Shown: positions 17,023 through 26,264 of the stretch, in pieces
How the letters are laid out: the number at the start of each line of letters is the position of its first letter
Numbering within the stretch: the stretch's first letter is position 1
Source of the DNA: Mixta sp031457955
GTDB taxonomy: Bacteria > Pseudomonadota > Gammaproteobacteria > Enterobacterales > Enterobacteriaceae
Direction: 5' to 3'
Length of the DNA stretch: 64,000 nt
Assembly: GCF_031457955.1 (NCBI RefSeq)
Contig: NZ_JAVDXN010000001.1
Coordinates: 1,027,813-1,091,812, forward strand
Position numbers and translations under genes: made by a program
Notes under the pieces: model-generated
What the model saw: only the letters and a program-made list of their open reading frames with translations
What the model was told of the DNA's origin: nothing
Databases searched by the model: none

Positions 17023-17997
17023 TTATTTAAACGGTAAACGGATATCTTTAAACATCGCTTCGATATCTTCATTTGAGCGTAATGCTACCGCGGTATCAAC
17101 CACGTCACGCGTTAAGTGGGGCGCAAAACGCTGAATGAAATCATACATATAGCTACGCAGGAAGGTGCTGCGGCGAAAACCGATTTTAGTGGTGCTGTTA
17201 GTGAAAACATCAGCAGCTTCAATACGTACTAAATCGGGATCGGCCACCGGGTCAACCGCCATGCTGGCAATGACGCCTACCCCCAGCCCAAGCCGCACAT
17301 AGGTTTTAATCACATCGGCATCGGTGGCGGTAAAGACGATACGCGGCGTCAGACCGGCGCGGTTGAATGCCGTATCCAGTTCGGAGCGGCCGGTAAAGCC
17401 AAAGGTGTAGGTAACCAGCGGATATTCCGCCAGCTCCTCAATCGTTACCTCGCTTTTGCCCGCCAGCGGATGATCGGGTGTTACCACAATGGCACGGTTC
17501 CAGTGATAGCAAGGCAGCATGATAAGGTCGTCATACAGATGCAGCGCCTCGGTGGCGATGGCGAAATCGGCGTTGCCTTTGGACACCGCTTCAGCAATTT
17601 GCGTCGGCGATCCCTGATGCATATGCAACGAGACGCGTGGGTAACGCTCAATAAAGCCTTTAATCACGCCCGGAAGCGCATAGCGCGCCTGAGTATGCGT
17701 GGTGGCAACATAGAGGGAACCTTTGTCCGGCCAGGTATGCTCGCCCGCGACCGCTTTAATGGCTTCAACTTTTGACAGCACTTCACGTGCAATGCGAATA
17801 ATCTCTTCACCGGCAGGCGTAACCTGCGTCAGATGTTTACCGCTGCGGGCAAAAATCTGGATGCCCAGTTCATCCTCCAGCATACGCACCTGCTTACTGA
17901 TGCCCGGCTGCGAGGTATAAAGCCCTTCCGCCGTTGATGAGACATTCAGATTATGATTAACCACTTCTACGATGTAACGCAGCTGTTGCAATTTCAT
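17023..17997 (-). CDS. cysB: Cysteine regulon activator CysB
   Basis: CysB is a LysR-type regulator that activates sulfate assimilation genes with N-acetylserine as inducer. At 324 aa it equals the E. coli protein. The N-terminal winged helix-turn-helix (MKLQQLRYIVEVVNHNLNVS through SQPGISKQVRMLEDELG) and the inducer domain (TTHTQARYALP, TYTFGFTGRSELD, TDADVIKTYVRLGLGVG) are intact. I start at MKLQQL (ATG 17997). It lies between topA and ymiA as in E. coli. An inverted repeat at 18079-18114 could be its own operator. Confidence 0.97.
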   Translation of the reverse strand: MKLQQLRYIVEVVNHNLNVSSTAEGLYTSQPGISKQVRMLEDELGIQIFARSGKHLTQVTPAGEEIIRIAREVLSKVEAIKAVAGEHTWPDKGSLYVATTHTQARYALPGVIKGFIERYPRVSLHMHQGSPTQIAEAVSKGNADFAIATEALHLYDDLIMLPCYHWNRAIVVTPDHPLAGKSEVTIEELAEYPLVTYTFGFTGRSELDTAFNRAGLTPRIVFTATDADVIKTYVRLGLGVGVIASMAVDPVADPDLVRIEAADVFTNSTTKIGFRRSTFLRSYMYDFIQRFAPHLTRDVVDTAVALRSNEDIEAMFKDIRLPFK

Positions 17998-18078
17998 AGT
18001 TATGCATCCGGATTTAGTCACGCACTAAACCCGCGCGCAGTCCGGGAAGTTCTCGGGAAAAGGCGCATGGCGGGCGAG

Positions 18079-18114
18079 TTATAGCGATAGGAAGTTTCAG
18101 AAATAACGCTATAA
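18079..18114. promoter_or_regulatory. Inverted repeat in the cysB promoter region
   Basis: TTATAGCG at 18079-18086 and CGCTATAA at 18107-18114 form a perfect 8-bp inverted repeat, 82-117 bp upstream of the cysB start. CysB is known to repress its own promoter, so this is a candidate site; it could equally be coincidental. Confidence 0.35.
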
Positions 18115-18170
18115 CGACTATAACATTTTTGCGCCTGATGTATAGCTTTTAGCTATAAGCAAACCAAAAG

Positions 18171-18193
18171 AAAAGGCCAGTCAAAGACTGGCC
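18171..18193 (-). terminator. Intrinsic terminator of topA
   Basis: The stem 18175-18180 with 18188-18193 (GGCCAG/CTGGCC) is followed on the minus strand by TTTTCTTTT, 78 bp after the topA stop. Confidence 0.85.
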
Positions 18194-18270
18194 TGGCCGT
18201 TCGCCTAAATTTTTCTACTGTTTGACGCTTTCTTTTTATCAGCGTCAGCTAACAGTGATAAAAACGTGGC

Positions 18271-20859
18271 TTATTTTTCCGTTACGCGCCACTCGCCATC
18301 CACATAAAACGCTGACCAGCCGGTGGCTTTGCCCTCTTTCTCAGAGCTGACATACTGCTGTTTGGTTTTACGACTAAAGCGCACCAGCGTTTTATTTCCC
18401 TGATCGTCAGCCACGGGCGCATCAGCAAGATAGCGCAGCTTCTCCGGCAGTCGATCGCGGAAGCGTAGCAGCTCTTCCACCAGCGGCGCGCGGGTTTCGC
18501 GTGATTTCGGGAAAGTATTGGCCGCCAGGAACACGCCTGCCGCACCATCACGCAGAACAAAGTAAGCGTCTGATTTCTCACATTGCAGCTCAGGTAACGG
18601 CACCGGATCTTCTTTCGGCGGCGCGACTTCGCCATTGCGTAATATCTTGCGCGTATTTTTACAGTCGTCGTTGGTACAGGCCATGTATTTACCAAAGCGC
18701 CCCATTTTCAGGTGCATTTCAGAACCACATTTCTCGCACTCAACAATCGGGCCGTCATAGCCTTTGATACGGAATTCGCCCTGCTCGATCTCATAACCGT
18801 CACAGCTGGGGTTGTTACCGCACACGTGTAGCTTACGGTGATTATCGATCAGGTAGCTGTCCATCGCTGTGCCGCACTTTTGACAGCGACGGCGCGCACG
18901 CAAGGCGTTGGTTTCTGCATCATCGCCTTCCAGAATATTGAGAACTTCATTTTCCGGAATCAGATTGATGGTCTGCTTACAACGCTCTTTTGGCGGTAAA
19001 GCGTAGCCGGAACAGCCAAGGAAGACGCCGGTGCTGGCGGTACGAATCCCCATTTCACGCCCACAGGTCGGGCAATCAATGGAAGTCAGCACCATCGGGT
19101 TCGGCTGCATGCCGCCCTCTTCCGGATCTTTTTCCGCCTGATCCAGCTGCTTGCTGAAATCGGCAAAGAAATCATCCAGAACCGCTTTCCACTCCGCCTG
19201 ATCGTTGGCGACCTGGTCGAGGTTATCTTCCATATGCGCGGTAAAGTCGTAGCTCATCAGGTCGCGGAAATTCTCTTCCAGCCTGTCGGTTACGATTTCA
19301 CCCATTTTTTCCGCATAGAAGCGGCGGCTTTCCACGCGCACATAGCCGCGATCCTGGATGGTAGAGATAATCGACGCATAGGTAGAGGGACGACCAATAC
19401 CGCGTTTTTCCAGTTCGCGCACCAGCGAAGCCTCACTGAAACGCGCCGGTGGTTTGGTAAAGTGCTGGCTTGGGTTGAGCTGTTGCAAACTCAACTCATC
19501 GCCAATCTCAATGGCAGGCAGAATACGATCTTCATCGCCTTTACGCAGCGCTGGCATCACTTTGGTCCAGCCGTCAAAACGCAGGATGCGCCCTTTGGCT
19601 TTCAGTTTGAAATCCCCCGCCGCTACCGTCAGCGTGGTGGAGTCATACTGCGCTGGCATCATCTGACAGGCAACGAACTGGCGCCAGATCAGCTGATACA
19701 GCTTCTGGGCGTCCGCTTCCATATCTTTCAGCTGTTCAGCCTGGATATTAACGTCAGAGGGACGGATCGCCTCGTGCGCCTCTTGAGAGTTCTCTTTGCT
19801 GGCATAGGCGTTGGCCGTTTTCGGCAGGTATTTATCGCCAAAGCTGGACTCAATATAGCCGCGCGCCATCGCCACCGCATCCTGGCTCAGGTTGGTGGAG
19901 TCGGTACGCATATAGGTAATATGGCCCGCTTCATACAACCGCTGCGCCAGCGCCATGGTTCTTTTCACGCCAAAGCTGAGACGGGTGCTGGCCGCCTGTT
20001 GCAGCGTGGAAGTAATAAAAGGCGCGCCTGGTTTGCTGCTGGTCGGTCGGTCTTCACGATCTTCCACGCGAAAACGCGCGTTTTCCAGCAGGCTTACTGC
20101 TGCCTGAGTCTGTTCTTTATTAACCGGTCGGAACGGTTTTTCACCCTGATGGGTGACCTGCATCGGCAAATCACTGCCTTTTGGCGTGGTGAGATCGGCG
20201 CTAAGCTCCCAATACTCTTCCGGCACAAAAGCTTTGATTTCACGTTCGCGCTCCACCACCAGCCGCACCGCAACCGACTGTACGCGTCCGGCGGAAAGCC
20301 CACGCGCAATTTTTTTCCACAGCAGCGGCGAAACCATATAGCCCACAACGCGATCCATAAAGCGGCGCGCCTGCTGTGCGTTAACGCGTTCGATATTCAG
20401 CTCGCCCGGCTTGTCGAACGCCTGACGAATCGCATTTTTGGTAATTTCGTTAAAAACCACGCGGCTAAAGCGCTTATCATCGCCGCCGATCACTTCCCGC
20501 AGGTGCCAGGCGATGGCTTCCCCTTCACGGTCAAGGTCGGTTGCGAGATAGATATGATCGGCTTCCTGCGCCAGCGTTTTCAGTTCAGCGACGACTTTCT
20601 CTTTACCGGGCAAAATTTGATAATCAGCTTTCCAGCCGTGCCACGGATCGACGCCCATACGGTTAACCAGCGCCGTCTTTTCATCTTTCTTCACTTTCTT
20701 GGCTGGTTTAGCGTCAGCGCTCTTTTTCACCGTCGAGCCACTGGTCGGCAAATCACGTATATGACCCACGCTGGACTTAACCACGTAGTCTTTACCGAGA
20801 TATTTATTAATCGTTTTGGCCTTTGCCGGGGACTCGACTATTACGAGAGCTTTACCCAT
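18271..20859 (-). CDS. topA: DNA topoisomerase I
   Basis: This type IA topoisomerase relaxes negative supercoils (862 aa; E. coli 865). The Toprim domain starts MGKALVIVESPAKAKTI and includes the metal motif ATDLDREGEA; the catalytic tyrosine is Tyr316 in HITYMRTDS. Three four-cysteine zinc ribbons are visible after residue 595 (CPTCGREMG, CQKCGTAMD, CEKCGSEMH), followed by the ribbon-like C-terminal domain. The 404-bp upstream region is large, in keeping with the multiple supercoiling-sensitive promoters known for topA. Confidence 0.97.
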   Translation of the reverse strand: MGKALVIVESPAKAKTINKYLGKDYVVKSSVGHIRDLPTSGSTVKKSADAKPAKKVKKDEKTALVNRMGVDPWHGWKADYQILPGKEKVVAELKTLAQEADHIYLATDLDREGEAIAWHLREVIGGDDKRFSRVVFNEITKNAIRQAFDKPGELNIERVNAQQARRFMDRVVGYMVSPLLWKKIARGLSAGRVQSVAVRLVVEREREIKAFVPEEYWELSADLTTPKGSDLPMQVTHQGEKPFRPVNKEQTQAAVSLLENARFRVEDREDRPTSSKPGAPFITSTLQQAASTRLSFGVKRTMALAQRLYEAGHITYMRTDSTNLSQDAVAMARGYIESSFGDKYLPKTANAYASKENSQEAHEAIRPSDVNIQAEQLKDMEADAQKLYQLIWRQFVACQMMPAQYDSTTLTVAAGDFKLKAKGRILRFDGWTKVMPALRKGDEDRILPAIEIGDELSLQQLNPSQHFTKPPARFSEASLVRELEKRGIGRPSTYASIISTIQDRGYVRVESRRFYAEKMGEIVTDRLEENFRDLMSYDFTAHMEDNLDQVANDQAEWKAVLDDFFADFSKQLDQAEKDPEEGGMQPNPMVLTSIDCPTCGREMGIRTASTGVFLGCSGYALPPKERCKQTINLIPENEVLNILEGDDAETNALRARRRCQKCGTAMDSYLIDNHRKLHVCGNNPSCDGYEIEQGEFRIKGYDGPIVECEKCGSEMHLKMGRFGKYMACTNDDCKNTRKILRNGEVAPPKEDPVPLPELQCEKSDAYFVLRDGAAGVFLAANTFPKSRETRAPLVEELLRFRDRLPEKLRYLADAPVADDQGNKTLVRFSRKTKQQYVSSEKEGKATGWSAFYVDGEWRVTEK

Positions 20860-21263
20860 ATTTACCTTTACCTGATGAATACGTCCGAATGTAATGATGG
20901 CGCTTTCCAGCGTTGCCAGTCCGCGTGTCAGCCTGGTATGAGCGCCTCAGAAACAATTCAACCTTGCCTGATTTTAAGCAGCAACCTAATTTAAGACAGC
21001 TTATCGTACTGATTAGAGGACGATTTTAGCCGGAATACGACGCTCGTTGCTGCCTGCGTAAAGCCATTTTTACGCCCGGACACTGAAACGCCCACACTGT
21101 ACCTGATAAAATCTGATACGCAACCTAATTAGCATCTCACCTGGTTTTACGCCACTTTTGCCGCTTTTTTGCCCCACCAGAATAGCGCGGGTTAATTTGC
21201 GGTCAGGGGTAACAGGCCAGTAATATAGAAGAGAATAGTCATCTGTCAAAACAGGATTAAATA
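20860..21263. other. Intergenic region between topA and yciN
   Basis: This is a 404-bp gap between divergent genes. It should contain topA promoters on the minus strand and the yciN promoter. No gene, RNA or convincing operator is visible by eye. Confidence 0.45.
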
Positions 21264-21515
21264 ATGAACGCACCAACGGTCGCACTTTCCCGCGAAGAAA
21301 TACTCGAAAAAGCCAATGCGCTAATCCGCGAACATGACGATTATTTTGCCGGCATCAGCGCCAGCGCAGTGGAACAAAAAGGTTCGCTGCTGATTTTTCG
21401 CGGCGACTATTTTCTTGATGAAAATGGACTGCCCACGGCCAAAAGCACGGCGGTTTTCAACATATTTAAAGCGCTGACGGTGGCGCTCTCAGAGAAATAT
21501 CACCTGGCCGATTAA
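21264..21515 (+). CDS. yciN: YciN family protein
   Basis: This 83-residue protein matches E. coli YciN in length and in the conserved C-terminal half (GDYFLDENGLPTAKSTAVFN, then SEKYHLAD). It is a cytoplasmic protein of unknown function. The ATG at 21264 follows an AGGATTAAATA stretch. It converges on sohB with 27 bp between stops. Confidence 0.93.
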   Translation: MNAPTVALSREEILEKANALIREHDDYFAGISASAVEQKGSLLIFRGDYFLDENGLPTAKSTAVFNIFKALTVALSEKYHLAD

Positions 21516-21542
21516 CGCCCGGCCTGACCGGGCGCTAATGGT

Positions 21543-22592
21543 TTACAGCAGCGGCTTATCGCCACGCTGCCACAGCTTCAGCAGCTGACGCGCCGCGCTA
21601 TCAGCGGCGCTTTGCGTAAAGCGATCCATCAGTTTTTTGCGGCGCGTGTAACGCACGCTGACCACGTTAAACTGTGCCATGCGATCGATGATAATATCGT
21701 CGCTGGTGCCGATGCCATCAATCAGCTGTTTCTCCAGCGCCTGGCTGCCGTACCAGTGCTCACCGGTCGCAACCCGATCGATATCTAATACCGGGCGCAT
21801 TTGCTGCACAAACTGTTTAAACAGCAAATGCGTTTCATTCAGATCTTCGCGGAATTTATTGCGGCCCTGCTCGGTATTTTCGCCAAACAGCGTCAGCGTG
21901 CGCTTATATTCACCCGCGGTATGCAGCTCCACATCAATATTGTTGCGCTTCAGCAGACGATTGAAATTAGGCACCTGCGCGACCACGCCAATCGATCCAA
22001 TAATAGCGAAAGGCGCGGCGATAATATGATCAGCCACACAGGCCATCATATAACCGCCGCTGGCGGCGACTTTATCCACCGCAACCGTTAAACGGATATT
22101 TTTTTCACGCAGACGTTGCAACTGCGAAGCCGCCAGCCCGTAGCCATGCACCACGCCGCCTGGGCTTTCCAGCCGCAGCAGCACTTCGTCCTGCTCACGC
22201 GCTACCGCCAGCACGGCGGAAACCTCTTCCCGCAGCGAGATGACTTCACCGGCATCCATGCTGCCCTTAAAGTCCAGCACGTACAGCACCGGTTTCTTTT
22301 CAGCAGACGGCAGGCCCTGCTTCGCGCGCTGTTTAGCACTCTTCGCTTCCTGTTTCTGCTGCTTTTTTTCCGCTTTATGACGCAGCTTTTGCTCATGTGA
22401 CGGCAACAGTGCCAGCAGCATCGCCTGCTTCATTTCCCGATAGCGCTCGTTAAGCTGCGTCACCTGCAGCTGCCCGCTTTGTCCGCGCTTGCGTTGCGTA
22501 ATGTTAACCAAAATCAGGGCAATCGCCGCAACAGCCACCACCACCGTAACCACTTTCGCTAAAAACAGTGCATAGAAAAACAGTAAATCCAT
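21543..22592 (-). CDS. sohB: Inner-membrane S49 peptidase SohB
   Basis: SohB is a signal-peptide-peptidase-like serine protease of the S49 family (349 aa, E. coli length). A membrane span occupies residues 7-30, a basic/glutamine-rich coiled segment 70-100, and the protease domain begins at VLYVLDFKG. The S49 core is present as LESPGGVVHGYG, then Ser178 in KVAASGGYMMA, the expected nucleophile. It faces away from yciK across a 192-bp promoter gap. Confidence 0.94.
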   Translation of the reverse strand: MDLLFFYALFLAKVVTVVVAVAAIALILVNITQRKRGQSGQLQVTQLNERYREMKQAMLLALLPSHEQKLRHKAEKKQQKQEAKSAKQRAKQGLPSAEKKPVLYVLDFKGSMDAGEVISLREEVSAVLAVAREQDEVLLRLESPGGVVHGYGLAASQLQRLREKNIRLTVAVDKVAASGGYMMACVADHIIAAPFAIIGSIGVVAQVPNFNRLLKRNNIDVELHTAGEYKRTLTLFGENTEQGRNKFREDLNETHLLFKQFVQQMRPVLDIDRVATGEHWYGSQALEKQLIDGIGTSDDIIIDRMAQFNVVSVRYTRRKKLMDRFTQSAADSAARQLLKLWQRGDKPLL

Positions 22593-22784
22593 TCTATCCG
22601 CCTTTGTTAAGGTCCTTTCTGAAACCTGGTAGTGTAGCCGAGTCGGCCTGGCTCGTCGCCTGTAAAGCGGCCCGCCGCCGGGAAATGGGCGCTGCGACGT
22701 TGAATTGAAAATATTTTTCAGGCATAACTCCCCCTAAGATCTTCTCAGCCCCGCGCTGAACCATTACTCGCCGAGGAAGACGTT

Positions 22785-23546
22785 TTGCATTATCAACCGA
22801 AAAGCGATCTGCTTGATCATCGAATTATCCTTATCACCGGGGCCAGCGACGGAATTGGCCGTGAAGCTGCGCTCACCTATACACGCTACGGCGCGCAGGT
22901 TATTTTGCTGGGCCGCAATGCAGAAAAGCTACAGCGCGTCTGCGATGAAATCAGCGCGCTGGGCAAAGCGGCGCCGCTAATGCATGTTCTCGATCTGGAA
23001 TCGGTGACGCCGGAAAGCTGCCAACAGTTCGCCAGCGAACTGGCGCAGCAGGTGCCGCGTCTGGATGGCGTGCTGCACAACGCCGGGCTGCTGGGCGAAA
23101 TCGTGCCGCTTGCCGATCTCGCGCCTGACATCTGGCAGCAGGTGATGCGCGTTAATGTCGATGCCACCTTTTTTCTGACCCAGGCGCTGTTGCCGCTGCT
23201 GCTGCAAGCAGAGGCGGGCTCGCTGGTGTTTACCAGCTCCAGCGTAGGCCGCGTAGGCCGTTCCGGCTGGGGCGCTTACGCTGTTTCAAAGTTTGCCACC
23301 GAAGGCATGATGCAAGTGCTGGCCGAGGAGTATAAAAACCGTAACTTGCGGGTGAACTGCATCAATCCTGGCGGAACACGCACCAAAATGCGCGCCAGCG
23401 CTTTCCCGGAAGAGGATGCGGGCAGGCTGAAAACGCCAGCGGAAATTATGCCGATTTATCTTTACCTGATGGGCGATGACAGTCGCCGCAAAACCGGCAT
23501 CAGCTTTGATGCGCAGCCGGGTCGTAAACCAGGGCCAGCAGAATAA
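22785..23546 (+). CDS. yciK: Short-chain dehydrogenase YciK
   Basis: This 253-aa Rossmann-fold SDR oxidoreductase has the cofactor motif TGASDGIG (about 19-26), the NAG motif in HNAGLLGE and the catalytic tyrosine/lysine in YAVSKFATEG. It begins MHYQPKSDLL like E. coli YciK, but the start codon is TTG at 22785, preceded by GAGGAAGA. The substrate is not known. The stop overlaps the btuR start by one base (TAATG), so the two genes are coupled. Confidence 0.93.
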   Translation: MHYQPKSDLLDHRIILITGASDGIGREAALTYTRYGAQVILLGRNAEKLQRVCDEISALGKAAPLMHVLDLESVTPESCQQFASELAQQVPRLDGVLHNAGLLGEIVPLADLAPDIWQQVMRVNVDATFFLTQALLPLLLQAEAGSLVFTSSSVGRVGRSGWGAYAVSKFATEGMMQVLAEEYKNRNLRVNCINPGGTRTKMRASAFPEEDAGRLKTPAEIMPIYLYLMGDDSRRKTGISFDAQPGRKPGPAE

Positions 23547-24139
23547 TGGCCGCGGACGATCGTCACCAGCAGCGGCAGCAGCGCCTGAAAGAACAGGTAG
23601 ATGCGCGCATCAAAGCCGCCAACGAAACCCGCGGCATTTTGATGGTGTTTACCGGCAACGGCAAAGGGAAAACCACCGCCGCCTTTGGCACCGCGACGCG
23701 CGCGGTAGGCCATCAAAAAAAGGTCGGGGTGATCCAGTTTATTAAAGGCGAGTGGCCGAACGGTGAGCGTAACCTGCTGGAAGCACACGGCGTGGAATTT
23801 CAGGTGATGGCCACCGGCTTCACCTGGGAAACGCAGGATCGCGCCGCCGATACCGCCGCCTGCCTTGCCGTCTGGCAGCATGGGCTGCGTATGCTGCAGG
23901 ACCCAACGCTCGATTTGGTGATTCTGGATGAAATCACCTACATGCTCAGCTTTGATTATCTACCGCTGGCAGAGGTTATCGCGGCGCTACAGCAGCGCCC
24001 CGCCCACCAAAGCGTGATTATTACCGGACGCGGCTGTCATCGCGATATTCTGGAACTGGCGGACACGGTCAGCGAAATGCGGCCGGTTAAGCACGCGTTT
24101 GATGCAGGTATTCAGGCGCAACAGGGCATTGACTGGTAG
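23546..24139 (+). CDS. btuR: Cob(I)yrinic acid a,c-diamide adenosyltransferase
   Basis: BtuR (CobA/CobO type) attaches the adenosyl group from ATP to reduced corrinoids. It is 197 aa. The ATP-binding P-loop is GNGKGKTT (about 37-44) and the Walker B-like region is LDLVILDEITYML. It overlaps yciK by one base. No other cobalamin-synthesis genes lie in the window, which suits a salvage role. A bidirectional terminator follows. Confidence 0.95.
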   Translation: MAADDRHQQRQQRLKEQVDARIKAANETRGILMVFTGNGKGKTTAAFGTATRAVGHQKKVGVIQFIKGEWPNGERNLLEAHGVEFQVMATGFTWETQDRAADTAACLAVWQHGLRMLQDPTLDLVILDEITYMLSFDYLPLAEVIAALQQRPAHQSVIITGRGCHRDILELADTVSEMRPVKHAFDAGIQAQQGIDW

Positions 24140-24146
24140 CAATAAA

Positions 24147-24173
24147 AAAGGCATCCCCAGGGATGCCTTTTTA
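24147..24173. terminator. Bidirectional terminator between btuR and rluB
   Basis: The stem GGCATCC (24150-24156) with GGATGCC (24161-24167) has A-runs before and T-runs after, so it can end transcripts from both convergent genes. Confidence 0.88.
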
Positions 24174-24189
24174 TCCATCAACGTGGCGA

Positions 24190-25074
24190 TTAACCGCGTT
24201 TAGGGCTTTCGCCGCGCTTGGCCGGACGGCGATTGCCGCTCACCTGCGTATGACGCTTCACCGCGCGACGGATCTGGTTCGCTTTGGTGCGACGGCGATC
24301 TTTTTCTACCGGCACTTTGCTAATGGTTTCCGGCGGCAGCTCTACCAGCTCACGCAGATAGTTAACCGGCTGCAAATCCAGCTCGGTCCAGCCGCCACGC
24401 GGCAGCCCCTTCGGTAAATTAATATCGCCGTAGCGTACGCGAATCAGGCGACTCACCTGAACGCCAACCGCTTCCCACAGACGACGCACTTCACGGTTAC
24501 GCCCTTCGGTCAGGGTAACGTTATACCACTGGTTGATGCCTTCGCCGCCGGTGAACTTCAGAGTACGGAACGAGGCCGGGCCATCTTCCAGCTGTACGCC
24601 GAGGCTTAGCTGGCGAATTTTCGCATCATCAACCTGGCCAAATACGCGCACGGCATATTCACGCTCGACTTCACGGCTGGGATGCATTAAACGGTTAGCC
24701 AGTTCACCATCGGTGGTAAACAGCATCAGGCCGCAGGTATTTACATCCAGACGCCCAACGGCAATCCAGCGCGCGCCGCGCAGACGCGGCAGACGATCAA
24801 ACACCGTCGGACGCCCTTCCGGATCGTTGCGGGTGCAGAGTTCACCTTCCGGCTTATAGTAAGCCAGCACGCGACAAACCTGCTGATTGGATTCACTGAC
24901 AGAAACGACATGCCCATCGATACGGATTTTTACCGTGGCGTTGGGTTCGATGCGATCGCCTAACGTCGCCAGTTTGCCGTCCACGCTGATGCGACCGGCA
25001 GAAATCATTGCTTCTATTTCACGACGCGAACCATGCCCGGCCCGCGCCAATACTTTTTGTAACTTTTCGCTCAT
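24190..25074 (-). CDS. rluB: 23S rRNA pseudouridine synthase RluB
   Basis: RluB makes pseudouridine 2605 in 23S rRNA. The 294-aa protein has an N-terminal S4 RNA-binding domain (LQKVLARAGHGSRREIEAMI onward) and an RsuA-type catalytic domain with Asp110 in GRLDVNTCGLMLFTTDG. The C-terminus is a basic arginine/lysine-rich tail. The ATG at 25074 gives the family N-terminus MSEKLQKVL. It converges on btuR. Confidence 0.95.
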   Translation of the reverse strand: MSEKLQKVLARAGHGSRREIEAMISAGRISVDGKLATLGDRIEPNATVKIRIDGHVVSVSESNQQVCRVLAYYKPEGELCTRNDPEGRPTVFDRLPRLRGARWIAVGRLDVNTCGLMLFTTDGELANRLMHPSREVEREYAVRVFGQVDDAKIRQLSLGVQLEDGPASFRTLKFTGGEGINQWYNVTLTEGRNREVRRLWEAVGVQVSRLIRVRYGDINLPKGLPRGGWTELDLQPVNYLRELVELPPETISKVPVEKDRRRTKANQIRRAVKRHTQVSGNRRPAKRGESPKRG

Positions 25075-25587
25075 TGAGCTGCCTCACTGTCGCCTTCACA
25101 GGCGTCGTTTATTGCTTCTGTCACGGCGTGGCGAGCCATGACCTGAAAAGGGGGTTTGCCCTGAATACGCCTTTTTTACGGCGGCCCGGTGCAATGTGGC
25201 CGCATAGTATACATGAAGTTTACTGACTTGCCTGAGTTTCCTGCACTGGAGTTTTCCGTGGCGCTGCCGATAAGGTTAAGTGCGATCCTGATGTTTTTTT
25301 CACCGCCCGTTACGCTTTCTGCCCGCGGCGATGTCACAGGCGCAAAGCGGACTTTACTTGCTGAACTTTACCCTGCTTAACGCTGCGGTAAAATCAGCGC
25401 CGCTGATAACAACGTAATGAACGGTTTCGTCAGTAAACCGTCTTGCCGTAAACAGTTTGCTGTTTATTTAAAAATATTTTGCTTTAAACAATAAACGAGC
25501 CGGCTAACCGCCGGTATTAACCGCCGATAACTGGCGATTAACTTGTATGCCGCAAAATCTTCACCAGGGATTTAAAGGCATACTCAA
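25075..25587. other. Intergenic region upstream of the lipoprotein protease gene
   Basis: This 513-bp gap lies between divergent rluB and the lipoprotein gene, where E. coli carries yciQ. No yciQ remnant is recognisable. Short CGGC-rich inverted repeats occur at about 25497-25550. A 63-codon open frame at 25189-25380 lacks a ribosome site and family features. Confidence 0.45.
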
Positions 25588-26232
25588 ATGGTTTTAACGA
25601 CAATGAAAATGAACGCTTTATTGGCAGCCACGGCGATGCTGTTGCTGTCAGGCTGCTCCGTGGGTAAATATGAATACAGCCGCGAGGCGATGAAACGTGT
25701 TGATATGAATTTCACCGGCATTCCGACCGTTTTAGGATTGGGTACGCTGGGCACCAGTATCCCCCTGACGCCTGAATACAGTTTAACCGCCGCGCACGTG
25801 GCTAAATATTCCGTGCAGCGGGTTAAGGCCTGGCATCCTTATTGCGATCTGGCGGTGGTGTATCATAAAAACGAGATGAAAACGCTGCCGGTGTTTCGCC
25901 CCAGCCGCGTAGGCGATAGCGTAAAAATGTACGGCTACAGCTTTATCTCCGCTATGCCGGTCGCCTCCAGCGGCGTGAATCTGGCGCGTACGGCGATCCG
26001 CAACAGCTGGAATAAAGCGCCCTGTATGGCGATGGCCTCTAACGCAGGCGTGGTGCAAGGCATGTCCGGCGGCGCGGTATACAATGCGGATGATACCATT
26101 GGCGGGGTGATTATTGGCTACAGCAAAGCGATCAAAAACCGGCGTAGCAACAAGGTGATTCTGAAGGATGTTTCCCTTTACCTGCCCTACGCCGATTTTA
26201 AAGCCTGGCTGGATGCCGCAATCGCTTCCTGA
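25588..26232 (+). CDS. Lipoprotein with trypsin-like serine protease domain
   Basis: This 214-residue protein has a lipoprotein signal (LSGC, Cys23; Ser at +2 suggests the outer membrane) and a compact trypsin-like peptidase domain. A complete triad is readable: His70 in LTAAHVAKY, Asp87 in HPYCDLAVV and Ser160 in GMSGGAVYN. Cys86 and Cys146 could form a disulfide. The ATG at 25588 is preceded by AAAGG at 8 bp. At about 140 residues after the histidine it is shorter than DegP-type proteases and has no PDZ domain. The substrate is unknown. It is flanked by rluB and yciO, replacing yciQ of E. coli. A small periplasm-facing housekeeping or defence protease is inference. Confidence 0.75.
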   Translation: MVLTTMKMNALLAATAMLLLSGCSVGKYEYSREAMKRVDMNFTGIPTVLGLGTLGTSIPLTPEYSLTAAHVAKYSVQRVKAWHPYCDLAVVYHKNEMKTLPVFRPSRVGDSVKMYGYSFISAMPVASSGVNLARTAIRNSWNKAPCMAMASNAGVVQGMSGGAVYNADDTIGGVIIGYSKAIKNRRSNKVILKDVSLYLPYADFKAWLDAAIAS

Positions 26233-26264
26233 TGGATTGACCGGCGTCCAGCGCCGGTCAGGTT

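Noticed and set aside
19234..20994. A 586-codon open frame antisense to topA
   Set aside because: It lies opposite a fully conserved topA gene, has no ribosome site and reads as a low-complexity His/Arg/Phe-rich shadow. It results from codon bias on the other strand.
25189..25380. 63-codon frame upstream of the lipoprotein protease
   Set aside because: There is no ribosome site and no recognisable feature, and nothing suggests a yciQ remnant.
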